The notes under the pieces were generated by a model. That model was given only the letters and a program-made list of their open reading frames with translations, ran no database searches and was not told where the DNA came from. A program made the position numbers and the translations under genes. A stretch of DNA of 64,000 nt, from NCBI RefSeq assembly GCF_014385195.1, contig NZ_JACRTG010000010.1:21287-85286 (forward strand). Direction: 5' to 3'. Origin of the DNA: Paratissierella segnis (GTDB taxonomy: Bacteria > Bacillota > Clostridia > Tissierellales > Tissierellaceae). This document shows positions 7,755 to 15,949 of the stretch, one piece after another. Positions within the stretch are counted from its first letter, which is position 1, and each line of letters starts with the position of its first letter.

Positions 7755-8129
7755 ACACAAGACATATTAAAACAATAAGCAAGTTTTTAGAACTTTGGTA
7801 ATTGCCAATCAACTTGTTCTTAGTTAGAGATTAAAATTATTATAAGTGTGCAGATTGATTTTACAACACTACAAGCATTAAAGCTACAATGTGAGTTAAG
7901 TGGAAGAGAAGTATTGGAATGTGGTAGATATCGGTGGTAATGCAGTAAGATAACAAAGTAGTTTGAATTAGGAAATTTCGACCCCAAATAATTAACTAAG
8001 GAGTGTATTTAGTAGATTGGAAAGAGTGATTGAACCAAAAAGCTCAGGTTGGAGCAATTTCACAAAGTTCTATTTAAAATGATGGGTAAGCTTTAAAATA
8101 CAAAAAGTTTACCCATCAAATTATTTTTT
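7755..8129 (+). ncRNA. Candidate stand-alone non-coding RNA of about 370 nt
   Basis: A transcript from the promoter at 7720-7748 would end at the strong terminator at 8081-8129. The only ORF seen is 30 codons from a GTG at 7848 without a ribosome-binding site. Local structure includes a hairpin with arms CAAGTT/AACTTG around TTGG...CCAA (about 7781-7817) and the small hairpin GCTC...GAGC (8042-8055). The downstream pncB gene has its own promoter after the terminator, so this is not simply its leader. I could not match it to RNase P, tmRNA, 6S or a known riboswitch. A decayed gene flanked by old signals remains possible. Confidence 0.35.
8081..8129 (+). terminator. Intrinsic terminator before pncB
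   Basis: GATGGGTAAGCTTT pairs with AAAAGTTTACCCATC around a loop of about 8 nt, followed by AAATTATTTTTT. The structure is strong and lies upstream of the pncB promoter. Confidence 0.8.
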
Positions 8130-8156
8130 GACAAGATATAATCATAAGTCTATAAT
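8128..8156 (+). promoter_or_regulatory. pncB promoter
   Basis: A perfect TTGACA (8128-8133) and perfect TATAAT (8151-8156) are separated by 17 nt. The start would fall about 22 nt before the pncB ATG, giving a very short leader with no room for a riboswitch. Confidence 0.85.
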
Positions 8157-8184
8157 GAAGATAACTATTTAACAAAGGAGTAAG

Positions 8185-9642
8185 ATGATGAATAAGATTG
8201 ATTGGGTAGATAAAAAAAACCTAACGATGCTAGCAGATTTTTATGAATTTACAATGGGTAACGGCTATATACAAAACGGAATAGAAGAAAAGTATGCATA
8301 CTTTGATATGTTTTTTAGATCTATACCGGACAACGGTGGTTTTGCCATAATGGCAGGTGTAGAGCAATTAATTGAGTACCTAAAGAACTTAAAATTTAAC
8401 AATGAAGATATTGCATACTTTAGGAGTAAAAATATTTTCAGTGAGGAGTTCTTGGATTATCTAAGAGATTTTGAATTCAAGTGTGATGTTTGGGCTGTCC
8501 CTGAGGGTACCCCAATTTTCCCTCAAGAACCAATTGTTATTGTAAGAGGCCCTGTGCTTCAAGCACAATTGGTAGAAACCATGATACTATTAACGGTAAA
8601 TCATCAATCCTTAATTGCAACTAAAACCAATCGAATCGTAAGAGCTGCAAAAGGTAGACAAGTCATAGAATTCGGTTCCAGAAGGGCGCAAGGATATGAA
8701 GCTGCTATCCTAGGAGCAAGAGCTGCATATATTGGTGGATGCATCGGTACCGCAAATACTATAGTAGATAGAGATTTCGATATTCCGGCACTAGGTACTA
8801 TGGCTCATAGTTGGATTCAAATGTTTCCGACAGAATTAGATTCCTTTAAAGCATATGCAAAGGTTTATCCTGATAATTGCTACTTGTTAGTAGATACATA
8901 CAACACATTGCGGGATGGTATTCCAAATGCTATTAAAACATTCAATGAAGTTGTCCTCCCACTTGGTTATAGGCCTAAGGGTATCAGAATAGACAGCGGT
9001 GATATTGCATACCTTTCCAAAGAAGCTAGAAAGATGCTTGATGAGGCAGGATTTCCCGATTGTACCATAATGGCTTCCAGCAGTCTTGATGAATATACGA
9101 TTAGAGATCTAATCAACCAAGGAGCGAAAATAGATTCCTTTGGTGTGGGGGAGAGACTTATCACTGCAAAATCAGAACCTATTTTTAACGGTGTATATAA
9201 ATTGACCGCAATGGAAGAAGAAGGAAAGATTGTTCCTAAAATTAAAATAAGCGAAAATGTCGGCAAAATAACCACCCCTGGTTTTAAACAAATTTATAGA
9301 TTGTATAGTAGAGACACCAACAAAGCTATAGCTGATGTAATTACGCTACATGATGAAGAAATAAACGATAATAAACCCTATGAGATCTTCCACCCCTTAT
9401 TTACTTGGAAGAGGAAGAAAGTGGAGAATTTTTACGCAAGAAAATTATTGGTGCAAATTTTTGATAAGGGTGAAAATGTTTATGATAGTCCAAATGTCCA
9501 TGATATTAAAAAATATTGCAACGAACAAATAGATACATTATGGGATGAAGTAAAGAGATTTGAAAAACCCCACGAATATTTTGTAGATCTGTCACAAGAA
9601 TTATGGAACATAAAAGATGAACTATTAAAACGCCATAAATAA
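8185..9642 (+). CDS. pncB: Nicotinate phosphoribosyltransferase
   Basis: A 485-residue cytoplasmic enzyme of the NAD salvage pathway. It converts nicotinate and PRPP, with ATP hydrolysis, to nicotinate mononucleotide. Recognisable parts are the N-terminal LADFYEFTMGNGY, the EFGSRRAQGYEAA segment, GTMAHSW and the phosphate-binding RIDSGDIAYL. Length matches Firmicute homologues. Two adjacent ATG codons follow an AAAGGAG site; I use the first, and the second is equally possible. It is a single-gene unit with its own consensus promoter and a terminator directly after it. Confidence 0.94.
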   Translation: MMNKIDWVDKKNLTMLADFYEFTMGNGYIQNGIEEKYAYFDMFFRSIPDNGGFAIMAGVEQLIEYLKNLKFNNEDIAYFRSKNIFSEEFLDYLRDFEFKCDVWAVPEGTPIFPQEPIVIVRGPVLQAQLVETMILLTVNHQSLIATKTNRIVRAAKGRQVIEFGSRRAQGYEAAILGARAAYIGGCIGTANTIVDRDFDIPALGTMAHSWIQMFPTELDSFKAYAKVYPDNCYLLVDTYNTLRDGIPNAIKTFNEVVLPLGYRPKGIRIDSGDIAYLSKEARKMLDEAGFPDCTIMASSSLDEYTIRDLINQGAKIDSFGVGERLITAKSEPIFNGVYKLTAMEEEGKIVPKIKISENVGKITTPGFKQIYRLYSRDTNKAIADVITLHDEEINDNKPYEIFHPLFTWKRKKVENFYARKLLVQIFDKGENVYDSPNVHDIKKYCNEQIDTLWDEVKRFEKPHEYFVDLSQELWNIKDELLKRHK

Positions 9643-9654
9643 TTTTTTATTAAT

Positions 9655-9684
9655 GAAAAAACCGGGTATAAATCCGGTTTTTTC
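9655..9684. terminator. Bidirectional terminator between pncB and the DUF4129 gene
   Basis: GAAAAAACCGG and CCGGTTTTTTC pair perfectly around a short loop, with A/T tracts on both sides. It serves pncB (+) and overlaps the stop of the convergent DUF4129 gene (-). Confidence 0.85.
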
Positions 9685-10879
9685 ATTTTAAATCTCTATA
9701 TAAATTTCTGATTTCTTCTACTTCAGCACTATTTCCTTCATCGTTTCCGTATCTTACTTTTATATATATTTCTCTTATTTTTTCAATTATATTATAGGGA
9801 AATCTTTCTTTCCCAAATTCATTTATGTCTTCAGTTGTATAATACTTTTCTATTTTTATATCCTTGTTTAATAATTTATTTAAATATTTTTTATAATAAA
9901 ATCTTATTTGCTCCTTATATCCTTTAGGTCTCCCTAGTCTAAACCTTCGACGTTCTCTATATTCATCTCTTTGCATAAACTCTCTTTCCTCGATATAATC
10001 ATGGCTATATTTCTTTTTGCTCTGACGATTTTTAAATAACCGATAGGCTATATATAAAATTATTATTAGTAAAATAATTTTAAATACTATATCTAAAATC
10101 GGATGCTCCTTTACTTGATAAACAATGCTTTCCATTTCCTCCATTGTGGGAGCAACAATTTCATCATCCATATCCATGCCTAATAAAGATAATATCCAGT
10201 TTGCAAATTTATCAAGTGCCAAGACTATAAGTGAAAGCGGGTAATAAAATATAACAATTAAAATCTCTATTATAAGATTGTATATGGAATTTAATATCCC
10301 GAAAAGAAAATTTCTTAATTCCTCAATAGCTATAAAAATTGAAGTCATTGATAAAAAGATTAAATATCTAATATTTAATCTCCTCATATCCTCTTTTTCC
10401 ATCCCAACATGCATATATCTCAAGTTTCTAATAAATATAATCGTTGATAAAAAATATATTATCAAAAATGGAATACTGAAGTCTGTAAACCGATATATAA
10501 AATCTCCTATAAATGAGAATATCAGTAATCCAATTATTATAAAAAAGGAATTTCTAAAACTATCTACATAATTATTGTGGTCGCCGCTATTCAATCTTCT
10601 TGTAAGATATAAATAAAGAGAGAAAGCTAATAGGATTATAAAATATATTGAGCTTTTGCTCTTAAATATAGTTATGGGGAGCAACAATAATATAAGTATC
10701 AAACGAATCTTATTATTATGAGCTTTGAATTGCAATATACCATATATATTGGATATGATTACAGTCCATACAAATATAAGAAAATAATTATTCAAATTTG
10801 TAAAGTTAAAGATGTTAGAATATATGGAGAACAACAAAGATGTGATGCTAATTATTTCTAATATAATCAATTCATTCAT
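9683..10879 (-). CDS. DUF4129-type multi-pass membrane protein
   Basis: A 398-residue protein with about seven to eight hydrophobic segments in residues 1-290, then a cytoplasmic basic region and a C-terminal helical domain of about 80 residues (KEQIRFYYKKYLNKL through REIYIKVRYG) that matches the DUF4129 pattern. Such proteins are encoded with MoxR ATPases and DUF58 proteins, often also with a transglutaminase-like membrane protein, which is missing here. It overlaps the upstream DUF58 gene by 4 nt (ATGA), so translation is probably coupled. A role in assembly or quality control of envelope components is inferred from context only. Confidence 0.72.
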   Translation of the reverse strand: MNELIILEIISITSLLFSIYSNIFNFTNLNNYFLIFVWTVIISNIYGILQFKAHNNKIRLILILLLLPITIFKSKSSIYFIILLAFSLYLYLTRRLNSGDHNNYVDSFRNSFFIIIGLLIFSFIGDFIYRFTDFSIPFLIIYFLSTIIFIRNLRYMHVGMEKEDMRRLNIRYLIFLSMTSIFIAIEELRNFLFGILNSIYNLIIEILIVIFYYPLSLIVLALDKFANWILSLLGMDMDDEIVAPTMEEMESIVYQVKEHPILDIVFKIILLIIILYIAYRLFKNRQSKKKYSHDYIEEREFMQRDEYRERRRFRLGRPKGYKEQIRFYYKKYLNKLLNKDIKIEKYYTTEDINEFGKERFPYNIIEKIREIYIKVRYGNDEGNSAEVEEIRNLYRDLK

Positions 10880-11949
10880 AGCTTTACCCCATATTTAATA
10901 ATACCCTTGTCTAATTTATCCATATTTATACTTTCAAGGGAAATTAGTATTACTTTAGTTGAAGCTTTGCTTAATTTATTTAATTTGTCAATATATGATG
11001 TAAATACTTTCGGAGTTACTACTACAAAGGTACTATAACTATTCCTTCTATTTATTATTTCGGTCAGCAAATCCTCAAATGTAGAAGAAATGCCATAATT
11101 TATACGCCCTAACATTTCCAATAAAAAAGATAATTGATTCCTTCCCAACCCGGGGTAATAAAATTGGCTAGTAGTAGAACTATTACCAAATGCATTTGTA
11201 ATAAATCCATATGGGATTTTTTTACTCTCCAGCTCTTCCATAATGCCTCTTACCAAGGATATGGAATTTTCAATAGACTCCTTTTCTATCCCCATCCAAA
11301 AGGGTTTTATGGTTTCGATATTCAAAACAATTATTATACTGTTATCCGTAGTAAAATCAAAGTTTTTTACCATAAGTTTTCCATGCTTAAGTGATGATTG
11401 CCAGTGAATATATTTTTGAGGTTCATTTCCTGTATAATCCCTTATCCCTAAAATCATATTGGGATCATCTATTATCCATCTTCTCACTGAAACATCCCCA
11501 TTTAGACTTCCCATCGGAATTAAGGATTTTTTTATATCCAATTTTCTTGGAAGTATTACAATATCTTTACCTACGTTAAGATTTTTATATACCATTTTAA
11601 ATCCTATAAAATCCCCTAAACTTAAAGAACTTCCTTTGATTTGATATAATCCCCTTTCCATGCCCACGATCTGATAAGTCCTCTTAACTCTCTGATATGG
11701 TAATATGTATAGCGTATAATTATAATTTTCCACATTAAACCCTTTAGGGTATCTTTCATCAACTTGTAGAAAGGTAACGGTAAGTCCTTTATTGTTTTCA
11801 AAAGTAGAAGTGACGGATATATCTTCCCCTATTTCAGCTGCCTTTTTAGAAACATCTAAATTATAGTTTAATTTGTCAAACCCATATTTTAAAGTAATTT
11901 TATTGATAATTGCTGTAAATAAAATTATCCCCGCTAATATCCAAGTCAT
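10876..11949 (-). CDS. DUF58 domain protein
   Basis: A 357-residue protein with one N-terminal membrane segment, a beta-sandwich-like region, and the DUF58 signature IRDYTGNEPQKYIHWQSSLK followed by GKLMVKNFD. The remainder resembles a von Willebrand A fold. DUF58 proteins act with MoxR AAA ATPases, probably as the factor remodelled or recruited by the ATPase. It is the middle gene of a moxR-DUF58-DUF4129 operon, 9 nt after moxR. The ATG has a weak GGTAA site, which fits translational coupling. Confidence 0.85.
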   Translation of the reverse strand: MTWILAGIILFTAIINKITLKYGFDKLNYNLDVSKKAAEIGEDISVTSTFENNKGLTVTFLQVDERYPKGFNVENYNYTLYILPYQRVKRTYQIVGMERGLYQIKGSSLSLGDFIGFKMVYKNLNVGKDIVILPRKLDIKKSLIPMGSLNGDVSVRRWIIDDPNMILGIRDYTGNEPQKYIHWQSSLKHGKLMVKNFDFTTDNSIIIVLNIETIKPFWMGIEKESIENSISLVRGIMEELESKKIPYGFITNAFGNSSTTSQFYYPGLGRNQLSFLLEMLGRINYGISSTFEDLLTEIINRRNSYSTFVVVTPKVFTSYIDKLNKLSKASTKVILISLESINMDKLDKGIIKYGVKL

Positions 11950-11958
11950 AATATTTAC

Positions 11959-12912
11959 CTATATTTCTTCTAATGGTACTTTAACTGAATTGACTGCTTG
12001 ATTGATAATCCCCATGGTATCGTCTACGCTATTATTTCCTCTGGCTATAATCCTGTGATTCAAAATATAGGGTGCCATTTTCTTTATATCTTCCGGGATT
12101 ATGAAATCCCTTCCATTGATTAAAGCATAAGCTTGAGACGCCTTAAACAATGCAATACTTCCCCTAGGACTTACCCCAAGTTCCAAATCCCCTCTTCTTG
12201 TTTCATTTATTATATCAATTAGATAATTTAATACATCATCATTTGCCTTTACTTCTTTAACTTCGATTAAAAGTTCTTCTAATTCATCTATCCCCACAAT
12301 AGGCTCTATTGAGTTCAGAGGGTCATATATATTCTTAAGAATTATTTCCTTTTCTTCTTTCTTCGTTGGATATCCCATTTTTATTCTCATAAAGAATCTA
12401 TCCAATTGAGCTTCAGGAAGAGGAAACGTTCCATAGGATTCAATCGGATTTTGCGTTGCTAATACCATAAACGGATTATCCAACTTCCTTGTCACGCCAT
12501 CTGCAGTAATCTGTCTTTCTTCCATAGCTTCCAATAGGCTGGACTGAGTTCTGGGAGTTGCTCTGTTTATTTCATCAATTAGGATAATATTGGAAAATAT
12601 GGGACCCGTCTTAAATTCAAAATCTCCGATTTTTTGATTATAAAAATTTATTCCGGTAATATCTGAGGGCAATAAATCCGGTGTAGATTGTATCCTATTG
12701 AACGGAAGATTCAAAGTCTTTGCAAATGCCTTAACCATCATGGTTTTGCCGATTCCAGGAATGTCCTCTAGCAGGACATGCCCCCCGGATAAAAGTGAAA
12801 CAATTATAAGCTCTATAGTTTCTTCTTTACCTATAATCACCTTGGAAATATTTGATATAGTTTTATTTTTAAATTCAACAAATTTTTGCACGTTCAGTTT
12901 ACTATCTTCCAA
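11959..12912 (-). CDS. MoxR-family AAA+ ATPase
   Basis: A 317-residue AAA+ ATPase of the MoxR class. Walker A is EDIPGIGKT (near residue 50), Walker B is ILIDEINRA, sensor 1 is LATQNP, and an arginine-finger region and C-terminal lid follow. MoxR proteins are chaperone-like ATPases that activate or assemble partner complexes, usually with VWA or DUF58 proteins. The start is a TTG with AGGGATGAG upstream; no ATG gives a full N-terminus. It is first in the operon with DUF58 and DUF4129, and diverges from the YkvI-like permease gene. Confidence 0.92.
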   Translation of the reverse strand: MEDSKLNVQKFVEFKNKTISNISKVIIGKEETIELIIVSLLSGGHVLLEDIPGIGKTMMVKAFAKTLNLPFNRIQSTPDLLPSDITGINFYNQKIGDFEFKTGPIFSNIILIDEINRATPRTQSSLLEAMEERQITADGVTRKLDNPFMVLATQNPIESYGTFPLPEAQLDRFFMRIKMGYPTKKEEKEIILKNIYDPLNSIEPIVGIDELEELLIEVKEVKANDDVLNYLIDIINETRRGDLELGVSPRGSIALFKASQAYALINGRDFIIPEDIKKMAPYILNHRIIARGNNSVDDTMGIINQAVNSVKVPLEEI

Positions 12913-13067
12913 ATTCTCATCCCTTTCTAGTAAGAAATTCCACTTATCTCTTTATATTATAGCAGATTAGATTAATAAAATGTACATAAAACCCTACATT
13001 AGCAATCATCCAGTCATAAATTTATTATTTACCTATATAATATATATATCTATTAAAAGGGTGTGGG

Positions 13068-14144
13068 ATGGTGGATAAAAAGGGTGTATCAACGTTGAAA
13101 GTTGCAGGCGCATACATTGGAACAGTGGTAGGAGCGGGATTTGCTACAGGCCAGGAAATATTGCAGTTTTTCAATAGATTTGGTGTGATGGGACTGGCCG
13201 GACTTGCAGTTACTACAACGATGTTTATAGTATTTGGATATATTATCATGGTTTTGGGAAGAAAGCTCAAAGCTCGTTCTCATATGGAAATAATCATGTA
13301 TTCAGGCGGTAAAAAAATAGGAGCAGCAATAGACAAGATTGTGACATTCTTTCTTTTATGTTCTTTTATTGCAATGATTTCCGGCACGGGTGCTATGTTC
13401 GCACAGCAGTTCAATCTGCCCGTAATGTATGGAAATATATTGATGACTGTACTTACTGCTGCAACTGTACTGACAGGAATAGGCGGCGTAATCAACTCCA
13501 TCAGTTTTATAGTACCTTTCACACTGACAGGAGTTGCCGTGATTAGCATTCTTTCGATAGCCCATACTCCGCTAAGCATTATACCGGCAATGCCGCTTAT
13601 AGGAGAAAACAGACTTTTGCCAAATTGGATTTTTGCAGCTATATTGTACGTATCATACAACATCATTCTCTCAGTTGCTGTATTGGGGCCTCTCGGATCT
13701 GAAGCCCGTGATATGAAAGCTGTAAGAAATGGAGTAATCCTAGGCGGACTAGGTCTTGGACTGGGCTCTCTCATGATATATCTGACATTGTCCGGAAACA
13801 TCTGGAAAATTGCTCACGTTGAGATACCCATGATGTATATAGCCGGAAAAATATCCCGCAAGATGCAGTATATTTACTCAGCTGTTCTTATTGCAGAGAT
13901 TTATACAACTGCAGTGGGGTCATTTTACGGATTTATATCCAGAATTACAGATCTAGAAAAGCAGTCTATAAGAAGCGGAATAATCGTAGTTGTATCTGCT
14001 GCAATTGCTTTGATAGCTAGTCAACTTGGCTTTTCAAATCTAGTAAAATATTTATATCCCATTGAAGGCTGTGCCGGTATCCTTCTTTTGATAAGTCTAA
14101 TTTATTCATGGTTTTTCACAAGGAGATCAGTAAAATTAAAATAA
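13068..14144 (+). CDS. YkvI-like membrane transporter
   Basis: A 358-residue integral membrane protein with about ten segments. The N-terminal AYIGTVVGAGFATGQEILQF carries the unwound helix-1 Gly motif seen in the LeuT/APC fold, and the whole matches the uncharacterised YkvI group. The substrate is unknown. The ATG at 13068 follows AAAAGGGTGTG. Codon usage looks slightly more GC-rich than that of neighbouring genes, by eye. It is probably a single-gene unit between the divergent moxR operon and the convergent mntP. Confidence 0.75.
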   Translation: MVDKKGVSTLKVAGAYIGTVVGAGFATGQEILQFFNRFGVMGLAGLAVTTTMFIVFGYIIMVLGRKLKARSHMEIIMYSGGKKIGAAIDKIVTFFLLCSFIAMISGTGAMFAQQFNLPVMYGNILMTVLTAATVLTGIGGVINSISFIVPFTLTGVAVISILSIAHTPLSIIPAMPLIGENRLLPNWIFAAILYVSYNIILSVAVLGPLGSEARDMKAVRNGVILGGLGLGLGSLMIYLTLSGNIWKIAHVEIPMMYIAGKISRKMQYIYSAVLIAEIYTTAVGSFYGFISRITDLEKQSIRSGIIVVVSAAIALIASQLGFSNLVKYLYPIEGCAGILLLISLIYSWFFTRRSVKLK

Positions 14145-14150
14145 ATTACA

Positions 14151-14783
14151 TCAAAAACTAATAATTCCAAGATGTTCAAGCAATATTTTTAAGCCCATAA
14201 GTATCAATATAATACCTCCCACAAGCTCAGCCTTAGATTTGAACTGTGCGCCAAATATATTGCCAATTTTTACTCCTATCATGGATAAAACTAAAGTGAT
14301 GACGCCAATAAGAATTACAGCCCGAAGGATGTTAACCTTAAGAAAGGCAAATGATATACCTACTGCCAATGCATCAATACTTGTGGCAATAGCAAGGGGT
14401 AACATATCCATAGGTTTTAGGGAAATTTCTTTCAATTTTGGGCGCTCCCCGTTGGGACATTCTCTATCTGTACACATTTGGACAGGGCATATTCGATCAG
14501 GACATCCCTCTTTCTTAAAACTATCAAAAATCATCTTCCCGCCAATCACCGAAAGGAGTAAAAATGCAATCCAGTGGTCAAATGCCATAATTTTATCTGC
14601 AAACTGTGAACCAAAGAAATAGCCGATTAGCGGCATAACCCCTTGAAATATTCCAAAGTACAGTCCAACAATCAGCTCCTTTTTAAATTCTAATTTCCTC
14701 ATTGATAATCCTGCGCAAATTGACACAGCAAATGCATCCATTGAAAGTCCTACAGCAATAATAAGTATTTCCAGCAGTTCCAT
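14151..14783 (-). CDS. mntP: Manganese efflux pump
   Basis: A 210-residue MntP (DUF204) protein with six membrane segments in two homologous halves. Each half has the conserved acidic motif: GLSMDAFAVSICAGL near residues 13-27 and ATSIDALAVGISFAFL near residues 132-147. It exports Mn(II) from the cytoplasm. The loop between halves is extended and carries five cysteines (CPDRICPVQMCTDRECP region), unusual for MntP and possibly metal-binding. The ATG has GGAGAATG upstream. The leader contains a long hairpin instead of the yybP-ykoY manganese riboswitch often found before mntP. Confidence 0.88.
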   Translation of the reverse strand: MELLEILIIAVGLSMDAFAVSICAGLSMRKLEFKKELIVGLYFGIFQGVMPLIGYFFGSQFADKIMAFDHWIAFLLLSVIGGKMIFDSFKKEGCPDRICPVQMCTDRECPNGERPKLKEISLKPMDMLPLAIATSIDALAVGISFAFLKVNILRAVILIGVITLVLSMIGVKIGNIFGAQFKSKAELVGGIILILMGLKILLEHLGIISF

Positions 14784-14841
14784 TTACATTCTCCTTTGTA
14801 CACAGTCATTTGCAAAATAAAAAAGCTCAAATATCTCTCAT

Positions 14842-14890
14842 ACAGCTACATACTTAGATTCCAATAAAAATGAGAATCATCCGTAGCTGT
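14842..14890 (-). promoter_or_regulatory. Leader hairpin of mntP
   Basis: On the minus strand ACAGCTAC and GTAGCTGT (8 bp) enclose an inner GATTC/GAATC stem. It begins about 5 nt after the predicted -10 box, at the 5' end of the transcript. It could stabilise the message or be a regulatory RNA element. It lacks recognisable yybP-ykoY motifs. Confidence 0.45.
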
Positions 14891-14894
14891 AAAA

Positions 14895-14924
14895 GTTATA
14901 CTTGAGTCTCGTTCTTTAAGACAA
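14895..14924 (-). promoter_or_regulatory. Putative mntP promoter
   Basis: On the minus strand TTGTCT (14919-14924), an 18-nt spacer and TATAAC (14895-14900). It gives a leader of about 105 nt that includes the hairpin at 14842-14890. Confidence 0.45.
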
Positions 14925-15014
14925 ACCAGATCTTTCGATCAGCATGTTGATTTGCCACGCTATTTGCGCTAACTACTCCCTCATGAATATTTACAATCAT
15001 TTTATACATTTTAA

Positions 15015-15105
15015 CGGAGAGAGAGGGATTTGAACCCCCGGTGCAAGGAATACTTACACAACAGTTTTCGAGACTGCCACCATAAGCCAACTCGGACATC
15101 TCTCC
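15015..15105 (-). tRNA. tRNA-Ser (anticodon CGA)
   Basis: A 91-nt type II tRNA on the minus strand. The acceptor stem is GGAGAGA/TCTCTCC with discriminator G. The D-arm is followed by an anticodon stem GCAGT/ACTGT with loop CTCGAAA, giving anticodon CGA, which reads UCG. A long variable arm and a T-arm with GGTTCAAATCC follow. CCA is not encoded. It lies directly downstream of tadA and about 850 nt from serS, the synthetase that charges it. Confidence 0.93.
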
Positions 15106-15112
15106 ATAGTAT

Positions 15113-15559
15113 TTACTTTTTATCTCTTAAATTCTTGAAGAAATCCTTCAAAACTTTGCTGCATTCATCTTCCAGTACTCCAAAGGTCACATCTACCCTA
15201 TGATTAAATTTGGAATTTCTTATGAGATCCTCCACTGAACCGCAACAACCCATTTTGGGGTCAGTGCTACCTATTACAAGTCTTTTAATCCTAGCGTTCA
15301 CGATGGCACCTGCACACATGGGACAAGGTTCAAGAGTGACATACATTGTACAATTTTCCAATCTCCATCCTCCCAGATACTGACTGGCTTCTTTAATAGC
15401 TATAATCTCTGCATGGGCAGTAGGATCCTTCAAGGTTTCTCTGAGATTAAAACCCCTGCCTATTATCATATCATTATATACAATAATTGCACCTACAGGT
15501 ACTTCATAGGTGCATGCTTCAGCTAACGCTAAAGCTATCCTCATATAATTTTCATCCAT
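15113..15559 (-). CDS. tadA: tRNA-specific adenosine-34 deaminase
   Basis: A 148-residue zinc-dependent deaminase that converts A34 to inosine in tRNA-Arg(ACG). The zinc and catalytic residues are in AHAEIIAI (His and the proton-shuttling Glu) and EPCPMCAGA (two Cys). The length is normal for bacterial TadA. The ATG has TTAGGTGA upstream. It sits between tRNA-Arg(CCT) and tRNA-Ser(CGA), all on the minus strand, so the three may be cotranscribed. The adjacent tRNA-Arg is not its substrate. Confidence 0.94.
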   Translation of the reverse strand: MDENYMRIALALAEACTYEVPVGAIIVYNDMIIGRGFNLRETLKDPTAHAEIIAIKEASQYLGGWRLENCTMYVTLEPCPMCAGAIVNARIKRLVIGSTDPKMGCCGSVEDLIRNSKFNHRVDVTFGVLEDECSKVLKDFFKNLRDKK

Positions 15560-15571
15560 AATTTCACCTAA

Positions 15572-15647
15572 TGGTGCACCCGAGAGGAATCGAACCCCCG
15601 CACACGCCTTAGGAGGGCGCTGCTCTATCCGACTGAGCTACGGGTGC
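15572..15647 (-). tRNA. tRNA-Arg (anticodon CCT)
   Basis: A 76-nt tRNA including the encoded CCA. The acceptor stem GCACCCG/CGGGTGC is perfect. The anticodon stem CGCC/GGCG holds loop CTCCTAA, giving anticodon CCT (reads AGG). The T-arm contains GGTTCGATTCC. It lies 12 nt upstream of the tadA start on the same strand. Confidence 0.95.
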
Positions 15648-15775
15648 TTATTTACACCACCTTATTTTATAATATTTTGAGATGGTTGTCAAATATTTAG
15701 CCCCATAAATTATTGTAACCAATTGAGAATATATTCAATATAATATAATGAATAAATAATTAAGGAGGTTTTTTT

Positions 15776-15871
15776 ATGGTTGAAGCTGCAGGATGCAACC
15801 GCGAAAGCAACACCAGCTTATTATTTTTCTTCTTACTTTTAGTGATAATATTTTGCGGAGGAATTTGGTAG
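15776..15871 (+). CDS. Small hydrophobic protein, SLLFFFLLLVI family
   Basis: A 31-residue protein starting at an ATG preceded by AAGGAGG. The N-terminus is polar (MVEAAGCNRESNT). The rest is one hydrophobic helix SLLFFFLLLVIIFCGGIW, long enough to span a membrane. A paralogue at 58698-58823 has the same core. The tiny size and single helix resemble YjcZ-type sporulation proteins of Firmicutes, but the function is unknown to me. A TATAAT lies at 15744-15749 and a hairpin follows. It is an isolated gene between tRNA-Arg and serS. Confidence 0.78.
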   Translation: MVEAAGCNRESNTSLLFFFLLLVIIFCGGIW

Positions 15872-15883
15872 ATAATATTAAAA

Positions 15884-15936
15884 GGGAGGATAAACCTCCC
15901 TCTCAGGCTGTTGTCAAATAAAGTGTCAGCAGCCTG
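15884..15936 (+). terminator. Two hairpins after the small hydrophobic gene
   Basis: GGGAGG/CCTCCC with a 5-nt loop at 15884-15900 is followed by CAGGCTGTTG/CAGCAGCCTG (10 bp with one G-U pair) at 15904-15936. T runs are short, so efficiency is uncertain. In the minus sense the second hairpin also lies 14 nt past the serS stop. Confidence 0.55.
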
Positions 15937-15949
15937 GGTAATATTGATA

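Noticed and set aside
7848..7940. A 30-codon ORF from a GTG inside the orphan RNA unit
   Set aside because: It has no ribosome-binding site and no recognisable homology, and the surrounding sequence is not coding-like.
7930..7950. GGTGGTAATGC resembling the T-box GGTGGNACCGCG element
   Set aside because: The match is poor, the terminator lies about 130 nt downstream rather than overlapping, no specifier loop was found, and pncB is not a T-box target.
8042..8056. AGCTCAGGTTGGAGC resembling a tRNA D-arm
   Set aside because: No acceptor stem, anticodon arm or T-arm (GGTTCRA) can be found around it.
14784..14900. yybP-ykoY manganese riboswitch before mntP
   Set aside because: The leader is only about 105 nt and lacks the conserved GGGGAGTA-type segments; only a generic hairpin is visible.
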